Origin: Clostridium sp. UBA4108
GTDB lineage: Bacteria > Bacillota > Clostridia > Clostridiales > Clostridiaceae
Reading direction: 5' to 3'
Length of the DNA stretch: 9,587 bases
Assembly (NCBI GenBank): GCA_002381695.1
Contig: DFXM01000032.1
Span: 23,350 to 32,936 of the forward strand
The number at the start of each line of letters is the position of its first letter. Position 1 is the first letter of the stretch. The position numbers were made by a program, and so were the translations under genes. The notes beneath the pieces were generated by a model. It had not been told where the DNA came from and did no database searches. It was given only the letters and a program-made list of their open reading frames with translations. Below are positions 1 through 6,714 of this stretch, in pieces.

Positions 1-61
1 AAATGGTTTGTTTCGCAATAATATATAGTTCTAATATCAACAAACATTTAAAATAAAGCCT

Positions 62-550
62 TTAAATTAAATCTAAATTCTCTTTTATTTCACTGAATAG
101 TTGTGAAAAGTCTTGCGATTCTTCATAATTTTCCGGTATGTCATAAGCTTTTATATTGATACCTTCTTCTTTTAACATAGAAAATATCTCTTCCATAAAT
201 ATTCCTTGATTTTCTCTTATACTACAGGTTGGACTATGTTTTATTCCTAATATACCCTTTAATTCATAACCACTCTGTAAATATTTTTTTAAATCCTCTA
301 AAGTATCTACAAATAGCTTTCTACAAAGCTCTCTAAATTCTTTAGAATCATATTCTTCTTTACTCATAGGCTTTCTAAGTGGTCCTAAGAATTTAAATTC
401 AGGGCAGGGAAGTTGTATAAGCCCAATTCCTTCCTCCAATAATTTCTCTACTATAGGAAAGGCTCCCTTAGCTCTTGCCAAAGGTTCTACTACTGAATTT
501 TGATTTATTATGCAATGACTAATTATTAATAACTTTTTTCCTCTTTTCAT
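62..550 (-). CDS. TudS-related putative desulfidase (CD3072-like, DUF523-related)
   Basis: A 162-residue cytosolic protein resembling the DUF523/TudS group, in particular the short clostridial CD3072-type branch. TudS enzymes use a [4Fe-4S] cluster held by three cysteines to remove sulfur from thiolated bases such as thiouracil. Three cysteines sit in the expected contexts: Cys13 in SHCIINQNS, Cys49 in LPCPE and Cys109 in SPTCS. Cys76 is extra and not in a family motif. The substrate is not evident; recycling of thionucleobases or another sulfur-removal step is inferred from the family. The chosen start is the ATG at 550, because a longer GTG-started frame (to 571) would place its own ribosome binding site, GGAGGTG, inside the coding region. 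It lies downstream of the rubredoxin/glutamate synthase gene on the same strand, separated by 91 bp containing a hairpin. Family assignment is from motif recognition only. Confidence 0.8.
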   Translation of the reverse strand: MKRGKKLLIISHCIINQNSVVEPLARAKGAFPIVEKLLEEGIGLIQLPCPEFKFLGPLRKPMSKEEYDSKEFRELCRKLFVDTLEDLKKYLQSGYELKGILGIKHSPTCSIRENQGIFMEEIFSMLKEEGINIKAYDIPENYEESQDFSQLFSEIKENLDLI

Positions 551-557
551 AATAAAA

Positions 558-564
558 CACCTCC
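558..564 (-). promoter_or_regulatory. Ribosome binding site deciding the start of the TudS-related gene
   Basis: GGAGGTG on the minus strand, 7 nt from the ATG at 550. It sits inside the GTG-initiated longer frame, so the shorter start is preferred. Confidence 0.85.
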
Positions 565-576
565 AAGCCACACTTA

Positions 577-618
577 AAAAATTTATTGAACTTAAATAAT
601 TAAATTCAATAAATTTTT
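577..618 (-). terminator. Intergenic hairpin, probable Rho-independent terminator or attenuator
   Basis: Arms AAAAATTTATTGAA (577-590) and TTCAATAAATTTTT (605-618) are perfect reverse complements around a 14-nt loop. On the minus strand the structure follows the stop codon of the rubredoxin fusion gene at 642 and ends in a run of T, as a clostridial terminator would; the A/T tracts would let it act in both directions. Only 26 bp separate it from the next start codon, too little for a separate promoter, so the downstream gene must be reached by readthrough or from a promoter upstream of the hairpin. Confidence 0.6.
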
Positions 619-641
619 AATCTAGCTATATTATATTTTTA

Positions 642-2039
642 TTATACATGCTCAATATCTGTAAAAGAAGATATTTCGCTATTTGTTGTATAAAGATCTC
701 TTACACTTAAATCATGAACATCAGAATGTCCAGTTATTCTAGCAAAGGTAGCCAATTCTTCTTTGGAAACATTCAAGAAATTAGCAAGCCTTTGTGCACT
801 GTGTTCTATATGAAGACGCTTTCTGATTTCAGGGTCTTGTGTTGCTGCACCAATAGGACACATACCTGTATTACATACTCTATATTGTTGACAAGCTGTT
901 GCCATCATAGCCGAAGAAGCAATGGCTACTGCGTCTGCTCCCATAGCAATTGCCTTAGCAAAATCACTTGGAACACGTAATCCCCCTGTTATTACTAAAT
1001 CTATATCTAAATTATGATCTAATATGTACTTTTTAGCTCTATAAAGGGCAAAAATAGTAGGCATAGAGCTTGCATCCTTTAAAGTTTTTGGACTTGCTCC
1101 TGTTGCTCCCCCACGTCCATCTACTGTAACAAAGTCAGGCTTTGCAAATGCAATCCATTCCATATCCTTTTCTATATGCCCAGCAGCAATTTTTATACCA
1201 ATAGGACGTCCCTCTGAAGCCTTACGAAGCCAGTCCACTAAATTTTTTAAATCCTCTTTAGTTTTTAAATTTTGGAACTTTGACGGACTTATTATATCTT
1301 GTCCAACTGGCTTGTTACGTATTTTTGCTATTTCTAGAGTAACCTTTTCTCCAGGTAAATGACCTCCCATTCCTGGCTTTGTTCCTTGCCCTATTTTTAT
1401 TTCAATAGCGTCTACTTTCTTTAAATTCTCTTCTGTGACACTGTATAGATTAGGTACATATTCAAAAATATATTTATAAGAAGCTTCAAATTCTTCTGGA
1501 AGTATACCACCTTCACCACTACACATTGCAGTCTTTGTCATAGCAGATCCTTTAGCTAATGCAATTTTAAATTCTTTTGATAGTGCACCAAAGGACATAT
1601 GAGAAACATAAATTGGATGTTCTATTATCATAGGTTTCTTAGCTTTTTTTCCTATTATTGTTCTAGTATTAACAGGATCATGCTCATTTAACGGTGCTGG
1701 ATTAAATTGTGCTCCCATTATTAAAATATCGTCCCATGAAATAATTGGTAGCCTTGTCCCCATTGGTTCAATAATGGATTTACCTGTTTGTGCCATAGCA
1801 TGTATTGCTGACATATGACGTTCAACATCACTACTTTCCTTTGCATACTCTTTTGGATATGCCAAAGGATTACCATCTGCAACTTCTCCTAAAGATTTAT
1901 TTGTTTCATTAGTTTTTACATGATTTTTATTTGCTTTACAAATAGGACATACCCAATCACTTGGTAAATCTTCAAACTTAACCCCTTCTTTATCTTCATC
2001 ATATTGATATCCACAGATATCACATTTGTAAATTGCCAT
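642..2039 (-). CDS. Rubredoxin-fused FMN-binding glutamate-synthase-domain protein
   Basis: A 465-residue cytosolic protein with two domains. Residues 1-40 form a short rubredoxin with Cys6-x2-Cys9 and Cys31-x2-Cys34; the gap between the pairs is 21 residues, shorter than in free rubredoxin. Residues about 85-435 are the FMN/glutamate-synthase domain, with SFGALS (149-154), CSGEGG (173-178), GQGTKPGMGGHLPG (217-230), DGRGGATGASP (307-317) and TGGLR (351-355). Cys383, Cys389 and Cys394 (C-x5-C-x4-C, then PIGAATQ) match the 3Fe-4S ligands of GltB. The N-terminal glutaminase domain and C-terminal structural domain of full GltB are absent, and no GltD-like gene lies nearby. Electrons plausibly pass from a reduced carrier through rubredoxin to 3Fe-4S and FMN. 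Whether the product is glutamate, using free ammonia, is unproven. Start ATG has AAGGGGG seven bases upstream. Confidence 0.9.
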   Translation of the reverse strand: MAIYKCDICGYQYDEDKEGVKFEDLPSDWVCPICKANKNHVKTNETNKSLGEVADGNPLAYPKEYAKESSDVERHMSAIHAMAQTGKSIIEPMGTRLPIISWDDILIMGAQFNPAPLNEHDPVNTRTIIGKKAKKPMIIEHPIYVSHMSFGALSKEFKIALAKGSAMTKTAMCSGEGGILPEEFEASYKYIFEYVPNLYSVTEENLKKVDAIEIKIGQGTKPGMGGHLPGEKVTLEIAKIRNKPVGQDIISPSKFQNLKTKEDLKNLVDWLRKASEGRPIGIKIAAGHIEKDMEWIAFAKPDFVTVDGRGGATGASPKTLKDASSMPTIFALYRAKKYILDHNLDIDLVITGGLRVPSDFAKAIAMGADAVAIASSAMMATACQQYRVCNTGMCPIGAATQDPEIRKRLHIEHSAQRLANFLNVSKEELATFARITGHSDVHDLSVRDLYTTNSEISSFTDIEHV

Positions 2040-2069
2040 AAAAATACCCCCTTGTTTAAAATAATATAT

Positions 2070-2100
2070 AGCATAATGCGCTAGCCATACTTATTGTAAA
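2070..2100 (-). promoter_or_regulatory. Candidate promoter of the rubredoxin fusion gene with a 19-bp spacer
   Basis: On the minus strand a -35-like TTTACA (2095-2100, five of six consensus bases) is followed after 19 bp by TATGCT (2070-2075, four of six). This predicts a transcription start near 2063 and a leader of about 24 nt carrying the ribosome binding site. The spacer is unusually GC-rich for this region and contains the palindrome GCTAGC (2080-2085); GCATAATGC (2071-2079) overlaps the -10. A TATAAT at 2158-2163 is an alternative -10 but has no good -35. Confidence 0.4.
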
Positions 2101-2475
2101 TCTATTATTTAATATAAAGATTTTTAAATAAATTTATTGCTAGTTTAATCTATATTTATTATAGTATACATTTGCATATTTAGGTTAACTTAACAGTAAA
2201 GATTTATTAATACCATATAAAAACATCAATATTCCATTATTGCATAATAGCTGTAATTTCCTCATTAAATAAAATTTATAAGGTTTCTCTTTCTATATTT
2301 ATTTAATACAAACAAAAATTGTAATTTTTTTAAATATATTCCCAAATAAATAGATAATGTTATTATATTTTCAAATTAATTCATATTTAACTATTTAATT
2401 TATGTATTGGTAAATATATTTTCATAATGGTAAACTTGGGTTGGAATTTGTGAAAAATTTATCTTTGAATTTTAT

Positions 2476-2481
2476 GGTGAT
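2476..2481 (+). promoter_or_regulatory. Ribosome binding site deciding the ABC ATPase start
   Basis: GGTGAT matches the 3' half of the Shine-Dalgarno consensus and lies 4 nt before the ATG at 2486. The alternative TTG (2441) and ATG (2474) starts have no comparable site. Confidence 0.55.
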
Positions 2482-2485
2482 ATTT

Positions 2486-3544
2486 ATGAAGATTTTAATA
2501 GAGAATTTAAAAAAATCCTATGATGTTATAACTGCTGTAGATAATCTTAATTTATCTTTTGATTCAGGAAAATTAACATCTATTCTAGGTCCCAGCGGTT
2601 GTGGGAAAAGTACTCTCTTATTTATGATTTCAGGACTTTTAACTCCTACCTGCGGAAATATTTTTTTTAATGATGAAAATGTAATTGATCTTGAAACAGA
2701 GAAACGAAATATTGGAATGGTATTTCAGAACTATTCTCTATATCCTCACATGACTGTTAAAGAAAATATATTATTTCCTTTAAAAATAAAGAAATTATCA
2801 AAAAAACTTCAGGAGGAAAAACTTGAAAGGCTTTTAACATTTTTAAGACTTGGAGATTATTTGAAAAGAAAGCCAAAGGAATTATCTGGCGGACAGCAGC
2901 AACGAGTTGCTATTGGTAGAGCTCTAATTAAAGATCCAAGCATCTTACTTATGGACGAGCCTTTTTCTAATCTTGACGCAAAGCTTAGGGTTGATATGAG
3001 ATATGAAATAAAAGAACTGCAAAAAGAAATTGGCATAACTACTATATTTGTTACCCATGATCAAGAAGAAGCTCTAAGCATCTCAGATAAAGTCTTGCTT
3101 ATGGATTCTGGAAAATTAGTACAATACTCAACACCCTTAGAATTATATAATCTACCTAAAAATACTACTGCTGCAAGATTTGTTGGTAACCCTACTATTA
3201 ATTTAATAGATGGTAAAATCTTGGAAGACATTTTTATAAGCTCCAGCTTTTCTTTCAAAATAAAAAACTTAACTGAAAAAAATTTAGGTAAAGTTTCCAT
3301 TGGAATTCGTTCCGAGAATTTTATTTTAAGCCCTACAGGAGTAATAAAGGGTAATATTTTAGATACAAAGCTTCTTGGTAAAGAAAGCTTAATAAAACTA
3401 AAGACTGATTCTCAAATCATAAATTTATTGCTTCCAAACTCTTTAATACCTAGTAAGTCCTGCTTAAGCTTTAATCCTTCAAGCTTCTTGATTTACAAAG
3501 ACAATGAATTATTTGGAGGCAAAAGTTATGAAATGGAAATTTAA
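2486..3544 (+). CDS. ugpC: ABC transporter ATP-binding protein, UgpC/MsmX/MalK type
   Basis: A 352-residue nucleotide-binding subunit that powers a carbohydrate-type importer at the inner face of the membrane. All catalytic motifs are intact: Walker A GPSGCGKST (35-43), Q-loop Gln81, signature LSGGQ (133-137), Walker B ILLMDEP (153-159), D-loop SNLD (161-164) and switch His191 in THDQEEA. After about residue 235 comes the C-terminal TOBE-type regulatory region seen in the MalK/UgpC family, which has a somewhat divergent sequence. The length is normal for the family. The start at 2486 gives the usual N-terminus directly before the first beta strand; an upstream TTG would add 15 residues without a ribosome site. 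It is the first gene of a four-gene transporter operon and overlaps the next gene by 17 bp. UgpC is chosen over other members from the neighbouring binding protein, not from the ATPase itself. Confidence 0.88.
   Translation: MKILIENLKKSYDVITAVDNLNLSFDSGKLTSILGPSGCGKSTLLFMISGLLTPTCGNIFFNDENVIDLETEKRNIGMVFQNYSLYPHMTVKENILFPLKIKKLSKKLQEEKLERLLTFLRLGDYLKRKPKELSGGQQQRVAIGRALIKDPSILLMDEPFSNLDAKLRVDMRYEIKELQKEIGITTIFVTHDQEEALSISDKVLLMDSGKLVQYSTPLELYNLPKNTTAARFVGNPTINLIDGKILEDIFISSSFSFKIKNLTEKNLGKVSIGIRSENFILSPTGVIKGNILDTKLLGKESLIKLKTDSQIINLLLPNSLIPSKSCLSFNPSSFLIYKDNELFGGKSYEMEI
3515..3519 (+). promoter_or_regulatory. Ribosome binding site for the first permease, inside ugpC
   Basis: GGAGG lies 8 nt before the ATG at 3528, within the end of the ATPase gene. 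It favours this start over the ATG at 3504, which would contain the site, and points to translational coupling. Confidence 0.85.
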
Positions 3545-4409
3545 TAAAGCTTATCTATATTTATTGCCAAGCTTAATTATCATATTTTTATTTCAGCTTT
3601 ATCCTTTAATAAAAGCCTTTAGTATGAGCTTTTATACTAAATTTGATTACATAAGAGATATTGTTTATTCAAGAGGATTAGATAACTTTAAAATTGTACT
3701 TAATGATCCAAACTTTTATCTTGCTTTAAAGAATACCTTTTTATTTGTACTTTTATCAGTACCTATTAGTATAACAGTATCCTTATTTTTTGCTGTTTTA
3801 CTTAACAAAATAACAAGATTTAAAAAATTCTTTACTTCTGTATATTTTCTTCCTTTTGTTACTTCAACTGTAGCAATATCTATGGTTTGGAAATGGATGT
3901 TTCATAGCGAATATGGACTTATTAACTCTGTTCTTACTTGGTTAAACATGACACCACAAAAATTTCTAATGGATCCTAATTGGACAATTCCAATGTTAGT
4001 AATCTTAAGTGTTTGGAAAGGTCTTGGATATAAAATTATTATTTTTTTAGCTGGTCTGCAAAATATCGATAGTAAATATTATAATGCTGCAAAAATTGAT
4101 GGAGCAAGTAAATTTCAAAGGTTTAAGAATATTACCTTACCTCTTTTAGCACCAACTACATTTTTCCTTTCAGTAACGTCAATTATAAGCTGTTTTAAAA
4201 TATTTGATGAAATTTTCATACTATATGATAAAACAGCTGGACCTGTAAATAGTGGACTTACTATGGTTTATTATATTTTTGATAAATTTTATATGCATTG
4301 GCAATTTGCAACTGCCTCTGCTGCAGCCTTTATATTATTTATTATCATATTTATATTTACAATAATTCAATTAAGAATTGGAAGGAGATGGAATTATTAT
4401 GACAAGTAG
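3528..4409 (+). CDS. ugpA: ABC transporter permease, UgpA/MalF-like
   Basis: A 293-residue integral membrane protein of the binding-protein-dependent sugar permease family. About six hydrophobic segments are visible (roughly 9-30, 70-93, 107-127, 155-177, 210-232 and 266-290). The cytoplasmic EAA loop that docks on the ATPase is at 187-209, reading AAKIDGASKFQ with Gly192 and the closing LPLLAP. The N-terminus is short and positively charged (MKWKFNK), like UgpA/LacF proteins, and lacks the large periplasmic insert of enterobacterial MalF. It overlaps the ATPase gene by 17 bp and the second permease by 11 bp, so the three are almost certainly co-translated. It should pair with the next permease to form the translocation channel. 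The substrate is inferred from the binding protein. Confidence 0.87.
   Translation: MKWKFNKAYLYLLPSLIIIFLFQLYPLIKAFSMSFYTKFDYIRDIVYSRGLDNFKIVLNDPNFYLALKNTFLFVLLSVPISITVSLFFAVLLNKITRFKKFFTSVYFLPFVTSTVAISMVWKWMFHSEYGLINSVLTWLNMTPQKFLMDPNWTIPMLVILSVWKGLGYKIIIFLAGLQNIDSKYYNAAKIDGASKFQRFKNITLPLLAPTTFFLSVTSIISCFKIFDEIFILYDKTAGPVNSGLTMVYYIFDKFYMHWQFATASAAAFILFIIIFIFTIIQLRIGRRWNYYDK
4382..4387 (+). promoter_or_regulatory. Ribosome binding site for the second permease, inside ugpA
   Basis: AAGGAG ends 11 nt before the ATG at 4399. A TTG at 4378 would extend the frame by seven codons but would put this site inside the gene. Confidence 0.75.
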
Positions 4410-5226
4410 GAGCCTAGCTAAAAATTCTATTATATATGCCATTCTTGTTCTTGGAGCTGCTTTTATAATTATTCCTTTCCTATGGATGCTACTTTCTTCA
4501 GTAAAAACAGCTAAGGAACTATTACAAGTTCCTCCTACGCTTTTACCAGAAAATTTAGCTCTTGAAAATTATAAAGAAGTTTTTAAATTACAAGGATTTA
4601 AAAAATATATTTTTAACAGCATTTTTGTAACTGTTTGTATAACCCTTGGAGAGTTAATTACTACTATCTTAGCAGCCTTTGCCTTCTCAAAATTGAACTT
4701 TAAAGGCAATAATATAATTTTTGCTGTTTTATTAGGCACCATGATGGTTCCTGGTGAAGTTTTAGTAATACCTAATTTTGTATTACTAAGTAAGTTATCT
4801 TGGATAAATACCTATAAAGCACTTATTATTCCTTGGTGTACTTCTGTATTTTCAATCTTTCTCCTTAAGCAACACTTTATGTCTATACCAAAAGAATTAC
4901 ATTTTGCTGCTAAAATAGACGGTTGCAAAGATTTTAAATTTTTATGGCACATATTAATACCAATAGCTAGACCTACTGTAATTACTATTGGAGTATTGAA
5001 AATAATAAATAGTTGGAATTCTTTTATGTGGCCAATGATAGTTACTAATTCCGAAGCTATGCGAACTTTACCTACAGCCTTAGCAAAATTTAGTACAGAA
5101 TCAGGTTCTGATTATCATCTTATAATGGCCTTGTCTACTCTGGTAATTTTACCTATGGTTATAGTCTATATTCTTCTACAAAAATACATTCTAGATGGAG
5201 TAAAAGGCTCTAATTTAAAAGGTTAG
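4399..5226 (+). CDS. ugpE: ABC transporter permease, UgpE/MalG-like
   Basis: A 275-residue second membrane subunit. Hydrophobic segments occur near 11-34, 72-96, 106-131, 140-156, 190-203 and 241-261. The EAA loop is at 168-192 (HFAAKIDGCKDF, Gly175, closing with IPIARP) and shares the AAKIDG core with its partner permease, as expected when two permeases dock on an ATPase dimer. The C-terminus ends LDGVKGSNLKG, similar to the typical KGLTAGAVKG tail of MalG/UgpE-family permeases. The length is normal. The start codon lies within the last codons of the preceding permease. A gap of 51 bp with its own strong ribosome site precedes the binding-protein gene, which may allow separate tuning of that product. 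Confidence 0.87.
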   Translation: MTSRSLAKNSIIYAILVLGAAFIIIPFLWMLLSSVKTAKELLQVPPTLLPENLALENYKEVFKLQGFKKYIFNSIFVTVCITLGELITTILAAFAFSKLNFKGNNIIFAVLLGTMMVPGEVLVIPNFVLLSKLSWINTYKALIIPWCTSVFSIFLLKQHFMSIPKELHFAAKIDGCKDFKFLWHILIPIARPTVITIGVLKIINSWNSFMWPMIVTNSEAMRTLPTALAKFSTESGSDYHLIMALSTLVILPMVIVYILLQKYILDGVKGSNLKG

Positions 5227-5239
5227 ATTACAGGGTTTT

Positions 5240-5261
5240 CATATAAATTACATATAAATTA
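5240..5261 (+). repeat. Perfect 11-bp tandem duplication upstream of ugpB
   Basis: CATATAAATTA occurs twice with no gap (5240-5250 and 5251-5261), ending 4 nt before the AGGAGG ribosome site (5266-5271) of the binding-protein gene. It is AT-rich and could affect leader structure or simply be a slippage duplication. Confidence 0.8.
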
Positions 5262-5277
5262 TATTAGGAGGTTAAAA

Positions 5278-6624
5278 ATGAAAAAGAAATTTTTATCATT
5301 GCTACTTGCTGGTTTAATGACATTTTCTCTAGGGGCATGTGGCAAATCAAATGGTAAAACTACAACTGGAGATAAAGACAAAGAAATAGCACCTTCAATA
5401 GCTACTGAGCTTAATGGTGATGTTGAAATTGAATTTTGGCATTCAATGAATGGCGCTAATGGAGATGCACTCACTAAATTAACTAATGACTTTATGTCTA
5501 AAAATCCAAATATAAAAGTTAATTTAGTAAATCAAGGCGGTTATAGAGACTTATTTGATAAGTTAATGGGTGCTGCCAAATCAAATACTCTTCCAACTCT
5601 AACTCAAATATATAGTAATAGACTTTCTTGGTACATAGAGAAAGGCCTCGTAGAGGATTTAAATCCATACATAAATGTATCTAACATAGGATTAACAAAG
5701 GAAAGCTTAAAAGATATTCCAGACATGTTCTTAAATGATGGTGCTTGGGATGGCAAACAATTTGCTTTTCCTTTAAACAAAAGCCAAATGGTACTTTATT
5801 ACAATGAAGATATGCTAAAAGAAAAAGGTGTAGAAGTTCCTAAAACTTGGGATGAATTAAAAGAAGCTTCTAAGAAACTTACTGTAGATAAAAATAATGA
5901 TAATGACCCAGAAATTTATGGTCTTGTTTTACAAAACAATATCTCTACAGATATTGGTATTTGGATAAAACAAGCTGGTGGTGAAGTTATAGATGAAAAA
6001 GCAGATAAGATTAACTTCAATACTCCGGAAACGAAAGAAGCTGTAACTTTCATAAACTCACTTATACAAGATAAATCTGCAAGACTTGCTGGTGAGGATA
6101 AAGATGCTAACACACCATTTGCTCAAGGAAGGGCTGCTATGTGTATAGCTTCAACTTCTGCTATTCCTTATATTCAAAAAGCTGAAATGACTAATAAATG
6201 GTTTATGGCTCCATTACCGACTCATAAATCAACTGAACAACTTTACTATGGAACAAATGTAACTGTATTTAATCAGGGAACTCCAGAGCAAAAATTAGCT
6301 GCTTGGATGTATATTAAATTTTTAACAGATACAGAAAATACAGCTTATTTTTCTGAAAATACTGGATATATTCCTGTTAGAAAATCTGCTGCTGAGCTTG
6401 ATTCTTATAAAGCTTTTTTAGAAAAAAATCCAGTAAAAAAAGTTCCATTTACTTCTATGGATAACGGATATCAAGGAGCTAGAAGTATAGGAGTAATCCC
6501 TGCTCTTGATATCTTAGGTGAAGAACTTGATGAAGTATTCTTAAAAGAAAAAAATATTGATGATGCTTTAAAGGCTGCTCAAGACAGAGGAGTAGCTGCT
6601 ATGAAAGAAGCTAGGAACAACTAA
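5278..6624 (+). CDS. ugpB: ABC transporter solute-binding lipoprotein, UgpB-like (glycerol-3-phosphate type)
   Basis: A 448-residue extracellular binding protein anchored as a lipoprotein. The signal peptide MKKKFLSLLLAGLMTFSLGAC has lipobox SLGAC with the lipidated Cys21, followed by a polar linker to about residue 48. The mature fold starts with EIEFWHSMNG (FWHSM at 53-57), a hallmark of UgpB. Other landmarks aligned by eye with E. coli UgpB are the LYYN strand (173-176), the Ser-rich ASTSA turn (291-295), Gly325, Tyr364 in TGYIPVR and Arg402. One pocket position differs: where E. coli UgpB has Glu in the VYE segment, this protein has Ser113 (IYS). The ligand is therefore probably glycerol-3-phosphate or a glycerophosphodiester, but another carbohydrate is possible. 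AGGAGG lies 6 nt before the ATG. It is the last gene of the operon and is followed by a strong hairpin. Confidence 0.85.
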   Translation: MKKKFLSLLLAGLMTFSLGACGKSNGKTTTGDKDKEIAPSIATELNGDVEIEFWHSMNGANGDALTKLTNDFMSKNPNIKVNLVNQGGYRDLFDKLMGAAKSNTLPTLTQIYSNRLSWYIEKGLVEDLNPYINVSNIGLTKESLKDIPDMFLNDGAWDGKQFAFPLNKSQMVLYYNEDMLKEKGVEVPKTWDELKEASKKLTVDKNNDNDPEIYGLVLQNNISTDIGIWIKQAGGEVIDEKADKINFNTPETKEAVTFINSLIQDKSARLAGEDKDANTPFAQGRAAMCIASTSAIPYIQKAEMTNKWFMAPLPTHKSTEQLYYGTNVTVFNQGTPEQKLAAWMYIKFLTDTENTAYFSENTGYIPVRKSAAELDSYKAFLEKNPVKKVPFTSMDNGYQGARSIGVIPALDILGEELDEVFLKEKNIDDALKAAQDRGVAAMKEARNN

Positions 6625-6632
6625 ATTATAAG

Positions 6633-6680
6633 GTGCTATTATGCAACTAACTACTTAAATTAGTTGTGTAATAGCACTTT
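6633..6680 (+). terminator. Rho-independent terminator of the ABC operon, probably shared with the GNAT operon
   Basis: Arms GTGCTATTATGCAACTAA (6633-6650) and TTAGTTGTGTAATAGCAC (6660-6677) pair over 18 bp with only two G-T wobbles around a 9-nt loop. The stem can extend into flanking AAG/TTT pairs. It starts 8 bp after the ugpB stop. A minus-strand transcript from the GNAT genes (ending at 6715) would meet the same hairpin, so it likely ends both converging transcripts, although the T-tract is weak on each side. Confidence 0.8.
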
Positions 6681-6714
6681 ATCCTTAACTTACTAAGTCC
6701 CAAATTAGTGTTTG

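Larger units (their letters stand above)
2040..2485. other. Divergent intergenic region between the rubredoxin fusion gene and the ABC operon
   Basis: 446 bp without a convincing gene on either strand, extremely AT-rich. It must hold the promoters of both flanking units. Besides the candidate promoter near 2070-2100 it contains the odd-centred palindrome GTTAACTTAAC (2184-2194), a repeated TGGTAAA (2408-2414 and 2428-2434, offset 20 bp, near two helical turns) and a repeated TATATTTTCA (2364-2373 and 2415-2424). The last two lie just upstream of the ABC operon and could be regulator sites, but such short AT-rich repeats arise easily by chance. No convincing -35/-10 pair for the ABC operon could be chosen by eye. 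Confidence 0.6.

Noticed and set aside
1..61. GTTTGTT/AACAAAC inverted repeat as a terminator for the TudS-related gene
   Set aside because: Only 7-bp arms with a 27-nt loop and no T-tract; too weak to call.
714..980. 88-codon open frame on the plus strand
   Set aside because: It lies antisense to the well-supported rubredoxin/glutamate synthase gene, has no ribosome site and has a low-complexity, cysteine- and serine-rich product.
2184..2195. PhoP-box-like TTAACT/TTAACA pair, tempting because ugp genes can belong to the Pho regulon
   Set aside because: The two hexamers overlap at 5-bp spacing rather than the roughly 11-bp period expected of PhoP/PhoB boxes, and they lie about 290 bp from the ABC start.
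2366..2380. CodY-box-like sequence upstream of the ABC operon
   Set aside because: About five mismatches to the 15-bp consensus in extremely AT-rich DNA; not distinguishable from chance.
2040..2485. Riboswitch, small RNA or catabolite (cre) site in the divergent region
   Set aside because: No conserved riboswitch core, no long stable stems and no cre-like sequence were visible on either strand.
3061..3300. 79-codon minus-strand frame within the ABC ATPase gene
   Set aside because: Antisense to conserved coding sequence (switch histidine region onward), with no independent gene signals.
5259..5474. 71-codon minus-strand frame over the start of ugpB
   Set aside because: Antisense to the lipoprotein signal peptide and FWHSM region; no ribosome site or recognisable family.
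5916..6113. 65-codon minus-strand frame within ugpB
   Set aside because: Shadow of the binding-protein coding sequence.
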